Positions 18,023-25,589 of a stretch of DNA of 64,000 bases are shown here, one piece after another. Below the pieces are notes generated by a model, which saw only the letters and a program-made list of their open reading frames with translations, ran no database searches and was not told where the DNA came from. The stretch is from an uncultured Dorea sp. (lineage in GTDB: Bacteria > Bacillota > Clostridia > Lachnospirales > Lachnospiraceae). The position numbers and the translations under genes were made by a program. Position 1 is the stretch's first letter. Every line of letters starts with the position of its first letter. Where the stretch lies: the NCBI GenBank assembly GCA_948602995.1, contig CAPEBR010000010.1, positions 57,718-121,717 on the forward strand, written 5' to 3'.

Positions 18023-18508
18023 TCATATAATTTTCCTAAATCCCGGCAGTTTTGTTAATACCCATGCTGCAATCCATGACAGGATAAACACTATAATATA
18101 CAACACAGTAATGCCTATCCCGATTGGATATGAAAGCGGAGTGATTTTAACCAATTTATAAATCAAGTTTATAAAAAATGGATGAACCAAGTAGATTGCA
18201 AAGCTACACCGACAGACAGATGGCATTATCTAGACAAGTTTTTTCCACCGTCCTATATTATAGATCTTTTTGCTTCTTTCCCAACTCAAAATACTCCTGT
18301 TTTGTAGTTCCTTGAAAAATAAGAATATTCCAATAGACTGGATTAATGTCAGTATATCTTGTGACTGATGGTTTGCCGGCAGCGTCATCACAATGTGCAG
18401 AAGCACGACAGTAAACGTTGCAAACATCCGAAGGTATTATATCCAATATAGTTTTATCCCCCCCCCCGGCTCTGGTACATCTGGCGCTTTATCAGTTCTA
18501 TTATCCAT
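18023..18508 (-). pseudogene. Decayed acyltransferase-3 gene with a poly-G tract
   Basis: Minus-strand reading gives a short N-terminal leader, a G10 run, KLYWI, a stop (TAA, 18437-18439), then YLRMFATFTVVLLHIVM, the typical first helix of a membrane acyltransferase. After a large internal deletion it resumes at SIGIFLFFKEL, has a second in-frame stop (TAG, 18230-18232), and ends with SFAIYLVHPFF and two helices, the family C-terminus. All parts share one frame. Only about 160 of some 350 codons remain, so the gene is dead. It carries the same kind of homopolymer tract as the acyltransferase at 1103. Confidence 0.75.
18458..18467 (-). repeat. Poly-G tract of 10 (poly-C on the plus strand)
   Basis: Ten consecutive C on the plus strand. 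In the minus-strand acyltransferase remnant it lies just upstream of the first membrane helix and, with 10 G, is in frame with it. It looks like a former contingency tract. Confidence 0.8.
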
Positions 18509-18626
18509 TTGTGTAGCATCTGCAACATCTCTTCGTCCTGTATCATTTCCATCCAATATTCTAATTATAGATGATTCAATCCCCTCTTCCCGACTATTTT
18601 CTGACTTGCTAAACACAATATTAGCT

Positions 18627-19625
18627 TTATCTTTTAATTTTACAATAGAAACAAAGCGCCATTCTAGTTAGTTCATATCCCCCTAATTTTTTCAGCTTAT
18701 TTACGCTTTTCACTTTGTTACTGATATCGTATTTGAGGAGCTCTTGCAATGCCTTCATCTGCTCTAGCAATTCTCTATTCCTTATGCCAAAAGATAACCC
18801 CAATGCAACAGAATATTCATATGCATAGTAAGATGCCAGCAGTCTTCCCTTATCTGGTTCCAACTCCTTAGACTGCTTCAAGCCCTTTTTACACATATAT
18901 AGCTTGTCCGCTACTAGTTTTTCGTTTTTTTCCGATGTAATAGAGCCGCTCCTCTGTTGGCGATAACAGTAAAAAGGAATATCATAAAAATCAAACCGTT
19001 TAGCGTACAAGAGCAAATCTCCACACCAGTCCATGTCCTCGCTTAGATAGCCTTCTTTGAAGCGCATACTGTGTACTTCAATTAGCTTTCTGCGGATTAC
19101 TTTATTCCAGGCAGCTGCACGATAAATATTGTTCTCAAGTAAATATATAATTGCAGAGTCTAATTCTTTATCCATTACTCTAGAGCGTTCTACATTCATG
19201 TTTAAAATATTCGTATGGCTTCCATCTGCCTCATAATATCTCTTGGCAGGGAAAATCAATACATCTGCTTGTGTTTCATCCAATCGTTTTCCAATCTCCT
19301 CCAATACCCGGCAGTCATCCCAAAAATCATCACTGTCCAAGAATATTACATATTTCCCGGTCGCCATATCTAATCCAGCATTTCTCGCACTGGAAAGACC
19401 GCCATTCTTTTTGTGTATTGTTTTAATCCGTTTATCTCTCAATGCATATTGATCGCAGATATTTCTACATCCATCCAGTGACCCATCATCCACAAGGATA
19501 ACCTCAAAATCTTCTATTGTCTGTGAAAGGACATTTTCAATGCATTGTGGAAGATATTTTTCTACATTATAAACAGGAACAATAATGCTGAAGCTGATCC
19601 TATGTTTAACTTTTTTTCCAAGCAT
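18627..19625 (-). CDS. Family 2 glycosyltransferase
   Basis: 332-residue GT2 enzyme with IIVPVYNVEKYLPQCIEN, DDGSLDGC, GGLSSARNAGL and the DSDDFW metal site. ATG 19625 is chosen because AGAGGAAAG lies just upstream and the GT2 domain begins within the first 12 residues; a longer frame reaching 19706 would run deep into the upstream GT8 gene. The present start overlaps that gene by 20 bases. It probably transfers one sugar of the cluster 1 repeat. Confidence 0.88.
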   Translation of the reverse strand: MLGKKVKHRISFSIIVPVYNVEKYLPQCIENVLSQTIEDFEVILVDDGSLDGCRNICDQYALRDKRIKTIHKKNGGLSSARNAGLDMATGKYVIFLDSDDFWDDCRVLEEIGKRLDETQADVLIFPAKRYYEADGSHTNILNMNVERSRVMDKELDSAIIYLLENNIYRAAAWNKVIRRKLIEVHSMRFKEGYLSEDMDWCGDLLLYAKRFDFYDIPFYCYRQQRSGSITSEKNEKLVADKLYMCKKGLKQSKELEPDKGRLLASYYAYEYSVALGLSFGIRNRELLEQMKALQELLKYDISNKVKSVNKLKKLGGYELTRMALCFYCKIKR

Positions 19626-20637
19626 TTGTCTTTCCTCTTGACTTTCGCATTCTTTGAAGGTTTCTGTTAGGAACAATAATTCCATGAAGAATGGATGCAA
19701 CAGCAAATAATGGTGCTTTTGGGGCTTTCCGTATTAAAAAATTACGGAATTTAATAAATTTGCTTTGTTGATCTTCCCACAAAGGCTCATTTTTCCAAAG
19801 AGAATCTTCTTTAAGTGCAAGAAACGCTTCTCTATATGGATGCTTGTTGCCATGAATCCAAGGCCTAAGCCCGTCCAGGAAACAGGTAGTAAAGTGAACT
19901 AGCCCGGGATTCTTAACCGAATCCTCAAATTCCTCTCTTAAGTAGAAATTGTTCGATCTTCTTATTTTCAATACTTGCTCATAATTTGCATAATAATATA
20001 ACGAAAGCACATCATAACGCATTGGTAACACAGCCTTTTTTTCTGCCGGAACCACACTGTTCAAAACGTCTTGGTCAAGATACGCAAGACTACTCCCATA
20101 ACAGCCTATATATTTTGTGAATTTTTCCTCATATCCATGTCTTCTAACTTCATCACAATTCATGAATACAATTCCGCCATTCAGATATGGCTCGCCTTTA
20201 TCCATACTGATATTTCTCCTGTAGCGGTCATTCATGCACTCCAACATCCCGCCAAACACTTTGCCAGTAAGATCCACATCCCAAAGGGGCTCTAAGGAGT
20301 CCATGATGATTGTATCGCAATCTATATTAAGAACTGTGTGGACTGATTCTGGAAGAGCGCTCGCCATGTACAGCCGTCCAAATGTGCTGATATTCCATCT
20401 GCGCGTGTCAATCATCTGACCTGTTAGCTTAGTCATGTCAGGCATGGGAACAAATGAAATATTTCTCTCATATGCTTGAACAGTCTGGATAAGTTTTTTC
20501 TTATTCTCATTAGAAATCTTATTATCCATGATATAGATATTAATTTTCTTAGATGACTTGTTATTCTTTAATAAAGATAGTATAGAGATTCCTGTCAGGA
20601 AGGCATAACTATCGCTACTTGTATATAAAATATCCAT
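19606..20637 (-). CDS. Family 8 glycosyltransferase
   Basis: 343-residue retaining glycosyltransferase of the LgtC/GspA-type GT8 family. It starts MDILYTSSDSYAFLTGISILSLL, the usual nucleotide-sugar-binding strand, has the DxD motif as LNIDCDTIIM near residue 102, a LNGGIVFMN segment near residue 155 and DQDVLN near 190. GT8 enzymes commonly use UDP-glucose or UDP-galactose. A GGAGG site precedes the ATG. Confidence 0.88.
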   Translation of the reverse strand: MDILYTSSDSYAFLTGISILSLLKNNKSSKKINIYIMDNKISNENKKKLIQTVQAYERNISFVPMPDMTKLTGQMIDTRRWNISTFGRLYMASALPESVHTVLNIDCDTIIMDSLEPLWDVDLTGKVFGGMLECMNDRYRRNISMDKGEPYLNGGIVFMNCDEVRRHGYEEKFTKYIGCYGSSLAYLDQDVLNSVVPAEKKAVLPMRYDVLSLYYYANYEQVLKIRRSNNFYLREEFEDSVKNPGLVHFTTCFLDGLRPWIHGNKHPYREAFLALKEDSLWKNEPLWEDQQSKFIKFRNFLIRKAPKAPLFAVASILHGIIVPNRNLQRMRKSRGKTNAWKKS

Positions 20638-20714
20638 TGTATAAATCCTCCACGTTTAGCTGCTTTATGTCCTCCGAGTTTTATTAACTGCTGCTTTCGT
20701 GGTCTTTTCTCTTT

Positions 20715-21686
20715 TTAAAGTTTTTCACCTTTCATTTCTTCCATAATCCATCTTGCTGTCCGTTCTATTCCGTTTTCAAAAGGTATTGAAATTTCAAATC
20801 CTGTGTCTCTCTGTAGAGCAGATACATCAAATGTTTCTGGCGGAAGACTTATAACATTGTTTGTAATCTTTCCAAATCCAAGTGGAACAGTTGTCCCACC
20901 GTTCATCTGGTTTGCAATATCTCCTACCACTTTCAAAAACTCTTTCAAAGGTTTTGCACTGCCAGAACCCAGTACATAATTAGTGCCATCTATGCCATTT
21001 TCTGCAATCAAATATAAAGCCCTGGCCACATCAGCAACATGAACAAAATCATAATACTGTGTTCCAGTAGAAAGACTTGGTGACTTGCCATCAAATATCT
21101 TTCCAATCACTGTATTGATAAGCCTTTCTGACCTTTCTTCCTCTCCATAAGTATTAATCAATGGCCAAAAGAATCGTATACCATAGGCTCCACACTTTGC
21201 CTTGCCCATCCAATGAGCTGCTGTTTTTGATGCCTTATACATGAATCCGAGATGGGTTACGACTTTATCCTGTGACATCTCCACAAGGGCTTCTGCTTCA
21301 TGCATGCTACCGCAGCCAACGAATGTGCCTATCCCCATCTCATGCATTGCATCAATCAAGTCGAGAGTAGACTGCAGGTTTTGTATTTGTACGAGCTGAT
21401 CTCTTGCATCCATATCAGAAACACCTTGCCACGCGATGTGGAAAACAGCTTCAATGTCTTCTATAGCATATCCCTCTCCTACAGCCGCGCCTTTTAACAG
21501 TATAGGAAGAAACTTCAAATCTGAAATATCGCATTCTACTATATGAACTGGAAGCCCTGATAAATTTTTTAGATTTTTACTATTTTTTCTTATTACAGCG
21601 ATCACTTCAACATTTTGCCTGACTAATTCGCGAACAAGGAACTTACCTATAAATCCTGTTGCACCAGTTACAATTGCCTTTTTCAT
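20715..21686 (-). CDS. NAD-dependent epimerase/dehydratase or reductase of nucleotide sugars
   Basis: 323-residue extended short-chain dehydrogenase with the Rossmann motif GATGFIGKF near residue 8. The catalytic YKASK is near residue 155 (FMYKASKTAAHW). It lies directly after the RfbC-like epimerase and the CDP-glucose dehydratase genes, so the best guess is the final C4 reductase making a CDP-6-deoxyhexose. Which sugar stereoisomer results cannot be read from sequence. Confidence 0.8.
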   Translation of the reverse strand: MKKAIVTGATGFIGKFLVRELVRQNVEVIAVIRKNSKNLKNLSGLPVHIVECDISDLKFLPILLKGAAVGEGYAIEDIEAVFHIAWQGVSDMDARDQLVQIQNLQSTLDLIDAMHEMGIGTFVGCGSMHEAEALVEMSQDKVVTHLGFMYKASKTAAHWMGKAKCGAYGIRFFWPLINTYGEEERSERLINTVIGKIFDGKSPSLSTGTQYYDFVHVADVARALYLIAENGIDGTNYVLGSGSAKPLKEFLKVVGDIANQMNGGTTVPLGFGKITNNVISLPPETFDVSALQRDTGFEISIPFENGIERTARWIMEEMKGEKL

Positions 21687-21741
21687 AGTTTCATTTCACA
21701 CCTGTCTATTTACTTGACTCTGAATATGCTACACATTGTTT

Positions 21742-22314
21742 TTATACTTCTACCTTCATTATTTCCATATATTCTGCTAGCGTAGGCCAGTTCTGGTCCT
21801 TCTCCGTTGCAATAACACGATCTATGCTATACGCCTTGAGGGGCCATGGAATTGCCAATTCTGGATCATCCCACCTTATGCCTCCGCACGCCTTTGGGAT
21901 ATAGCTGCCAGTAGATTGGTAAGAGAAAATCGTGTCATCTGTTAACGATATAAATCCATGCGCAAATCCCTCTGGTATATAAATCGACCTGTGCTGTTCC
22001 GCTTTCATTAATTCAGTATGATACTTTCCAAAGGTTTTAGAATATGGGCGAAGATCCAAAGCAACATCAAAAAGTACGCCAGATACTACGTGGACAAGCT
22101 TTGCCTGTGGATCTTTTGTCTGATAATGCAGGCCACGCAATGCACCTTTTTTAGAAAGCAGGTCACTGCTTTCAGTAAAACGAGATGTTATCTCATTTTC
22201 TGCAAATATATTTTTTTCATAGTATTTTTTATAAAGACCACGCTCGTCCGTAAACATATGTGGCTCTATGATAAGAACTCCTTCAATTTCAGTCTTCTTA
22301 AATCTGAACGGCAT
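21742..22314 (-). CDS. RfbC-family sugar 3,5-epimerase, probably acting on a CDP-sugar
   Basis: 190-residue cupin-fold epimerase of the dTDP-4-dehydrorhamnose 3,5-epimerase family. Visible are the family start (FKKTEIEGVLIIEPHMFTDE), the RGLHYQ active-site strand (GALRGLHYQTK, with the catalytic His) and IYIPEGFAHGFISL. GGAGG 7 bases before ATG 22314 selects this start. Beside CDP-glucose enzymes, and with no dTDP-sugar genes in view, its substrate is probably CDP-4-keto-6-deoxyglucose. Confidence 0.85.
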   Translation of the reverse strand: MPFRFKKTEIEGVLIIEPHMFTDERGLYKKYYEKNIFAENEITSRFTESSDLLSKKGALRGLHYQTKDPQAKLVHVVSGVLFDVALDLRPYSKTFGKYHTELMKAEQHRSIYIPEGFAHGFISLTDDTIFSYQSTGSYIPKACGGIRWDDPELAIPWPLKAYSIDRVIATEKDQNWPTLAEYMEIMKVEV

Positions 22315-22368
22315 CCGGCATCCTCCGTTTATGTTGATTTTATATAGTTTCACATAATCTCAGACGGC

Positions 22369-23424
22369 TCATATATCTCTAAGAAATCTCTCTATCTCTT
22401 TGTCCATACAGGCTCTAACATCTCCGCCATTAATCCAACACTTACTCCATTCCACGGTCATCTCAATTGCTGTGTCCAAATTCCAATGTGGTTTCCAATC
22501 GAACACATTTCTTAGTTTGGAGCAGTCTAGTTTCAAAAAGTTTGCTTCGTGAGGTCCGCCGTCGTATTGTTCAACCCACTTAAGACCCTCTCCCCAGTGC
22601 TTGACAAATAAATCTACGAGCGCTCCTGTTTGGAAACAATTCATATCATCGGGACCCACATTGTAATAGCCAGCGTATTTTTCATCTCTATATTGCTTTG
22701 CTGCAATCATTAGATAGACATATAATGGCTCAAGAACATGCTGATAAGGCCGTGTGGAAACAGGGTTCCTAACAATAATGTTCTCGTTCCTCATCGCCGC
22801 CCTAATACAATCCGGTATAATGCGGTCATTGGCAAAATCCCCGCCTCCGATAACATTACCCGCTCTCGCTGTGGAGATCGCCACAGAACCGTTACTGAAA
22901 AAACTGCTTTTATAGCTGTGAGTTACAAGCTCCGAACAGGACTTGGAATTGCTATACGGATCGTAGCCGTCCAAAGGCTCGTTTTCACGATAGCCCCACT
23001 CCCATTCCTTATTCTCGTAGACCTTATCCGTAGTCACATTTAAGAAGGATTTCACGCAAGAGCTCTTTCGTACGCATTCTAAAATATTTACAGTTCCCAT
23101 AATATTGGTTTCATATGTATAAACAGGATCCCTGTAGCTGTCCCTTACAATTGGCTGTGCTGCAAGATGCAATACGATTTCAGGCTGTGCGGTATCAAAA
23201 GCAGCTTTCAGTACATCCCGTTCTCTCACATCTCCAATAATAGAATTTATGTCGTTCTCTATCTTTGCTATCTCAAACAGGTTTGGCTCTGTGGGTGGTT
23301 CCAAACTATATCCTGTAACCTTTGCCCCGGCATTTGCCAACATCTTGCAGAGCCAAGAACCCTTGAACCCTGTATGCCCCGTCACAAATACTTTTTTGCC
23401 GTTATAAAAGCTCAGTACATCCAT
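22369..23424 (-). CDS. rfbG: CDP-glucose 4,6-dehydratase
   Basis: 351-residue NAD-dependent dehydratase converting CDP-glucose to CDP-4-keto-6-deoxyglucose. VTGHTGFKGSWL (Rossmann motif with the RfbG-specific FKGSWL), the SLEPPTEPNLFE segment and the catalytic YDPYSNSKSCSE are all typical. GAGGG 8 bases before ATG 23424 supports this start rather than ATG 23439. It follows rfbF. No RfbH-type 3-dehydrase is present, so the product keeps its 3-hydroxyl. Confidence 0.93.
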   Translation of the reverse strand: MDVLSFYNGKKVFVTGHTGFKGSWLCKMLANAGAKVTGYSLEPPTEPNLFEIAKIENDINSIIGDVRERDVLKAAFDTAQPEIVLHLAAQPIVRDSYRDPVYTYETNIMGTVNILECVRKSSCVKSFLNVTTDKVYENKEWEWGYRENEPLDGYDPYSNSKSCSELVTHSYKSSFFSNGSVAISTARAGNVIGGGDFANDRIIPDCIRAAMRNENIIVRNPVSTRPYQHVLEPLYVYLMIAAKQYRDEKYAGYYNVGPDDMNCFQTGALVDLFVKHWGEGLKWVEQYDGGPHEANFLKLDCSKLRNVFDWKPHWNLDTAIEMTVEWSKCWINGGDVRACMDKEIERFLRDI

Positions 23425-23466
23425 CTGTTTATCCCTCATATAATTTTCTTGTCGATTTTAATATTC

Positions 23467-24246
23467 CTAATCCATCCATAACTTCCACGGTGCCTCTCCA
23501 GCCGCCCACATCGCTTCTAGCTTGTCCTTTTCACGCTTTGTATCCATACACTGCCAGAAGCCTCTATGGTAAAAACTCTTAAGCTGTCCATCCTCAGCCA
23601 ATCTCCGCATAGGTGTTTTCTCAAGCACAGTGTCATCATCTTCCAAATAATTAAATATTTCGGGATTGCAGACCATATAACCGCCGTTGATAACAGTTCC
23701 GTCCTCATTATCCTTTTCCCGGAAAGCAGTAATTGTATTGCATTCATCAATATCCAATACACCCTTCAACTGCTCTACACTGACTGTTGTAAGAGTAACA
23801 TGTTTTCCATGTTTTCTATGGAATTCGAGGAGAGCAGCTATATCTACGTCAGATACACCGTCCCCATATGTAAGAAAAAACGGCTCATTTTCTACATATT
23901 TTTTAATCCGTTTTACACGACCGCCGGTCATAGTATCAAGCCCAGTATCCACAACAGTTACCTTCCATTTTTCAGCATGTTTATCATGAACAATTATTTC
24001 ATTCCCTTTGGTAAAATCAAACGTGACATCTGATGTATAAAGAAAATAATCTGCAAACCATTCTTTGATGACATGTTGCTTATATCCGGCACAAATAATA
24101 AATTCATTAATGCCAAAATAGGAATACTCTTTCATGATATGCCATAAGATTGGCAATCCTCCTATCTCCAACATCGGCTTCGGCTTGAACTGAGATTCTT
24201 CTGATATTCTAGTGCCATACCCACCTGCCAAAATAACAGCTTTCAT
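23467..24246 (-). CDS. rfbF: Glucose-1-phosphate cytidylyltransferase
   Basis: 259-residue nucleotidyltransferase making CDP-glucose from CTP and glucose-1-phosphate. The N-terminal signature AGGYGTRI and KPKPMLEIGG, the FIICAGYKQHVIKEWF segment and the FWQCMDTKRE C-terminal signature are characteristic of RfbF. GGGGAGG precedes the ATG, which overlaps the GT14 stop by 4 bases. It supplies the first step of the CDP-deoxysugar route in cluster 1. Confidence 0.94.
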   Translation of the reverse strand: MKAVILAGGYGTRISEESQFKPKPMLEIGGLPILWHIMKEYSYFGINEFIICAGYKQHVIKEWFADYFLYTSDVTFDFTKGNEIIVHDKHAEKWKVTVVDTGLDTMTGGRVKRIKKYVENEPFFLTYGDGVSDVDIAALLEFHRKHGKHVTLTTVSVEQLKGVLDIDECNTITAFREKDNEDGTVINGGYMVCNPEIFNYLEDDDTVLEKTPMRRLAEDGQLKSFYHRGFWQCMDTKREKDKLEAMWAAGEAPWKLWMD

Positions 24247-25220
24247 ACTACTGCCTCCCCAGTCATTTCGTTAATCAATTCTGGCCTTATTTTCTGTATT
24301 ATAATATCCACAATTTCCCGATCAACACGAATATCAAACTTCCGCCCATATATGTTTGGAGATTGAAGCAGCATATCCTTATCTTCAATCGTAAAGATAT
24401 GTGGAGAGCCTTTTCCATCTCCACGTTTCCAATCAATCTCCCACATATTGGCTTCTCCTCTTTTCCCTTTTTGAGGCTTATACACTGAATCTTTAAACAT
24501 GGAATTCAATGCTAGTGTCTGCACGATAAACTCATCTGCCGAGAATGTATGCATGGAGAAATACCTTTTTATCCATTCCTCCTTGTCTAATATATATCCC
24601 GCCAACTCATCACTTATCATCCACCATGATGACCCATGAGCCAATTTAATGTCCACTTTTTTCAAACGATTCACACGAAATAATTTCTGTATGTAATACC
24701 CTGCCCTATTAGTTTTTCTTGCCAAAAACTCAACAAATGGATATTTGTGTTTCCATAATGGTACACATAGATTATACTGCGTAATGCGTGCGCACATTTT
24801 GGAATCCTGCAAATATCCTCCTCCAAGAAAATTTGATCTTAATTTTTCACTACTGGAATTGTTGTATAGATTATCCTGTAGAAATTTTTGTATCACACTG
24901 TTTGACTGCAATGGCAAATCAGACCCAGTCATCAGATGATAATAATCATATATCCGATTTTCACGGGCTTTTTTTAGAAGCAGTATTGTTGCAGCAAATA
25001 TTCCATATTCTCCCCAAACAACTTTTGTCCTTTTAGAAAAGAAAACCTTTGACTCGTTAGCGCATTCTATCAGAGAATTTTGATCTGGCATCTCAACATG
25101 AGAATTCACATGGATAAAAATGTCATTATATTTACAATCCAACAATCGAATCAAGAGTCTGACCTGTTCCCAATTATTATGAGCAATGATTAAATATGCA
25201 TTATTTAGTTTTGTCTGCAT
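24243..25220 (-). CDS. Family 14 (Core-2/I-branching-like) glycosyltransferase
   Basis: 325 residues of the Branch (PF02485) family. Visible are YLIIAHNNWEQVRLLIRLLD at the start, FIHVNSHVE near residue 35, YDYYHLMTGSDLPL near 95 and GSSWWMISDELAGYI near 205. Members transfer GlcNAc or xylose to a branch position. It is the first gene of minus-strand cluster 1; GAGGTG precedes the ATG, and the shared leader element lies about 70-110 bases upstream. Confidence 0.85.
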   Translation of the reverse strand: MQTKLNNAYLIIAHNNWEQVRLLIRLLDCKYNDIFIHVNSHVEMPDQNSLIECANESKVFFSKRTKVVWGEYGIFAATILLLKKARENRIYDYYHLMTGSDLPLQSNSVIQKFLQDNLYNNSSSEKLRSNFLGGGYLQDSKMCARITQYNLCVPLWKHKYPFVEFLARKTNRAGYYIQKLFRVNRLKKVDIKLAHGSSWWMISDELAGYILDKEEWIKRYFSMHTFSADEFIVQTLALNSMFKDSVYKPQKGKRGEANMWEIDWKRGDGKGSPHIFTIEDKDMLLQSPNIYGRKFDIRVDREIVDIIIQKIRPELINEMTGEAVV

Positions 25221-25289
25221 GAGTTTTCACCTCACCATATGCCAATTCTGCAAAACAAATCGTGTGTCATTGGGGCAAATGTCAAAAAA

Positions 25290-25330
25290 TCAAATTCTCA
25301 AATCATTCCTTCAAGGGACTTTGAAGGCAT
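25290..25330 (-). promoter_or_regulatory. Shared cluster leader element, cluster 1 copy
   Basis: In the minus sense it contains GTCCCTTGAAGGAATGATT preceded by CTTCAAA, so CCTTCAA and TTGAAGG can form a 7-bp stem. The same element precedes cluster 2 (29840-29880) and cluster 3 (56495-56535) in the same orientation and at similar distance from the first gene. The function is inferred: operator, leader RNA hairpin or recombination end. Confidence 0.6.
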
Positions 25331-25347
25331 AAAAACGGAGTGAAAGC

Positions 25348-25376
25348 TTTACCATTCCCGGCATTTGTGATAGTAT
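25348..25376 (+). promoter_or_regulatory. Candidate promoter of the AAA gene at 25590
   Basis: TTTACC (25348-25353), a 17-base spacer and TAGTAT (25371-25376). It is conserved in the second repeat copy at 56554-56582. Confidence 0.5.
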
Positions 25377-25458
25377 GAAAGAAAAAGCGAAGCATAGATA
25401 TTTTGAATGAATTTTTTCATGTAGATATGAATGCTTTAAGCAGTTATAGGATTCCGGA

Positions 25459-25517
25459 TGACCCACAAACAGGGCTAGAGGACTCTTGGTCTAATAATCA
25501 GTAGTAATGATGTAGTG
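25459..25517 (+). pseudogene. Scar of a 60400-type AAA gene
   Basis: This stretch matches 61333-61391 inside the AAA gene at 60400 (the region coding DPQTEPKDYWSN). Immediately after it the sequence matches the DNA just downstream of that gene (from about 62092). A 60400-type gene therefore once stood here and has been deleted down to this remnant. Confidence 0.65.
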
Positions 25518-25589
25518 AAGATCAGTGCAGGCAGCAACCGGGCTGAGGCCGGTTGTTTATCGCCAAAGATAATGGAGGAGGTGCAGAGC

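Larger units (their letters stand above)
25287..25452 (+). repeat. 165-bp direct repeat, copy 1, between cluster 1 and an AAA gene
   Basis: Nearly identical to 56491-56656. Both copies lie between the first gene of a minus-strand glycan cluster and a plus-strand AAA/PD-(D/E)XK gene, and contain the leader element (minus sense) and a promoter (plus sense). Copy 1 is followed by a scar of the 60400-type gene, copy 2 directly by an AAA gene. Confidence 0.85.

Noticed and set aside
18393..18671. Plus-strand open frame over the acyltransferase remnant and the end of a glycosyltransferase
   Set aside because: It is open only because it is antisense to coding or formerly coding DNA; it has no ribosome binding site, and its product (serine-rich, low complexity) resembles no family.
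23566..24033. 155-codon plus-strand frame inside rfbF
   Set aside because: Antisense shadow; rfbF has all its motifs on the minus strand.
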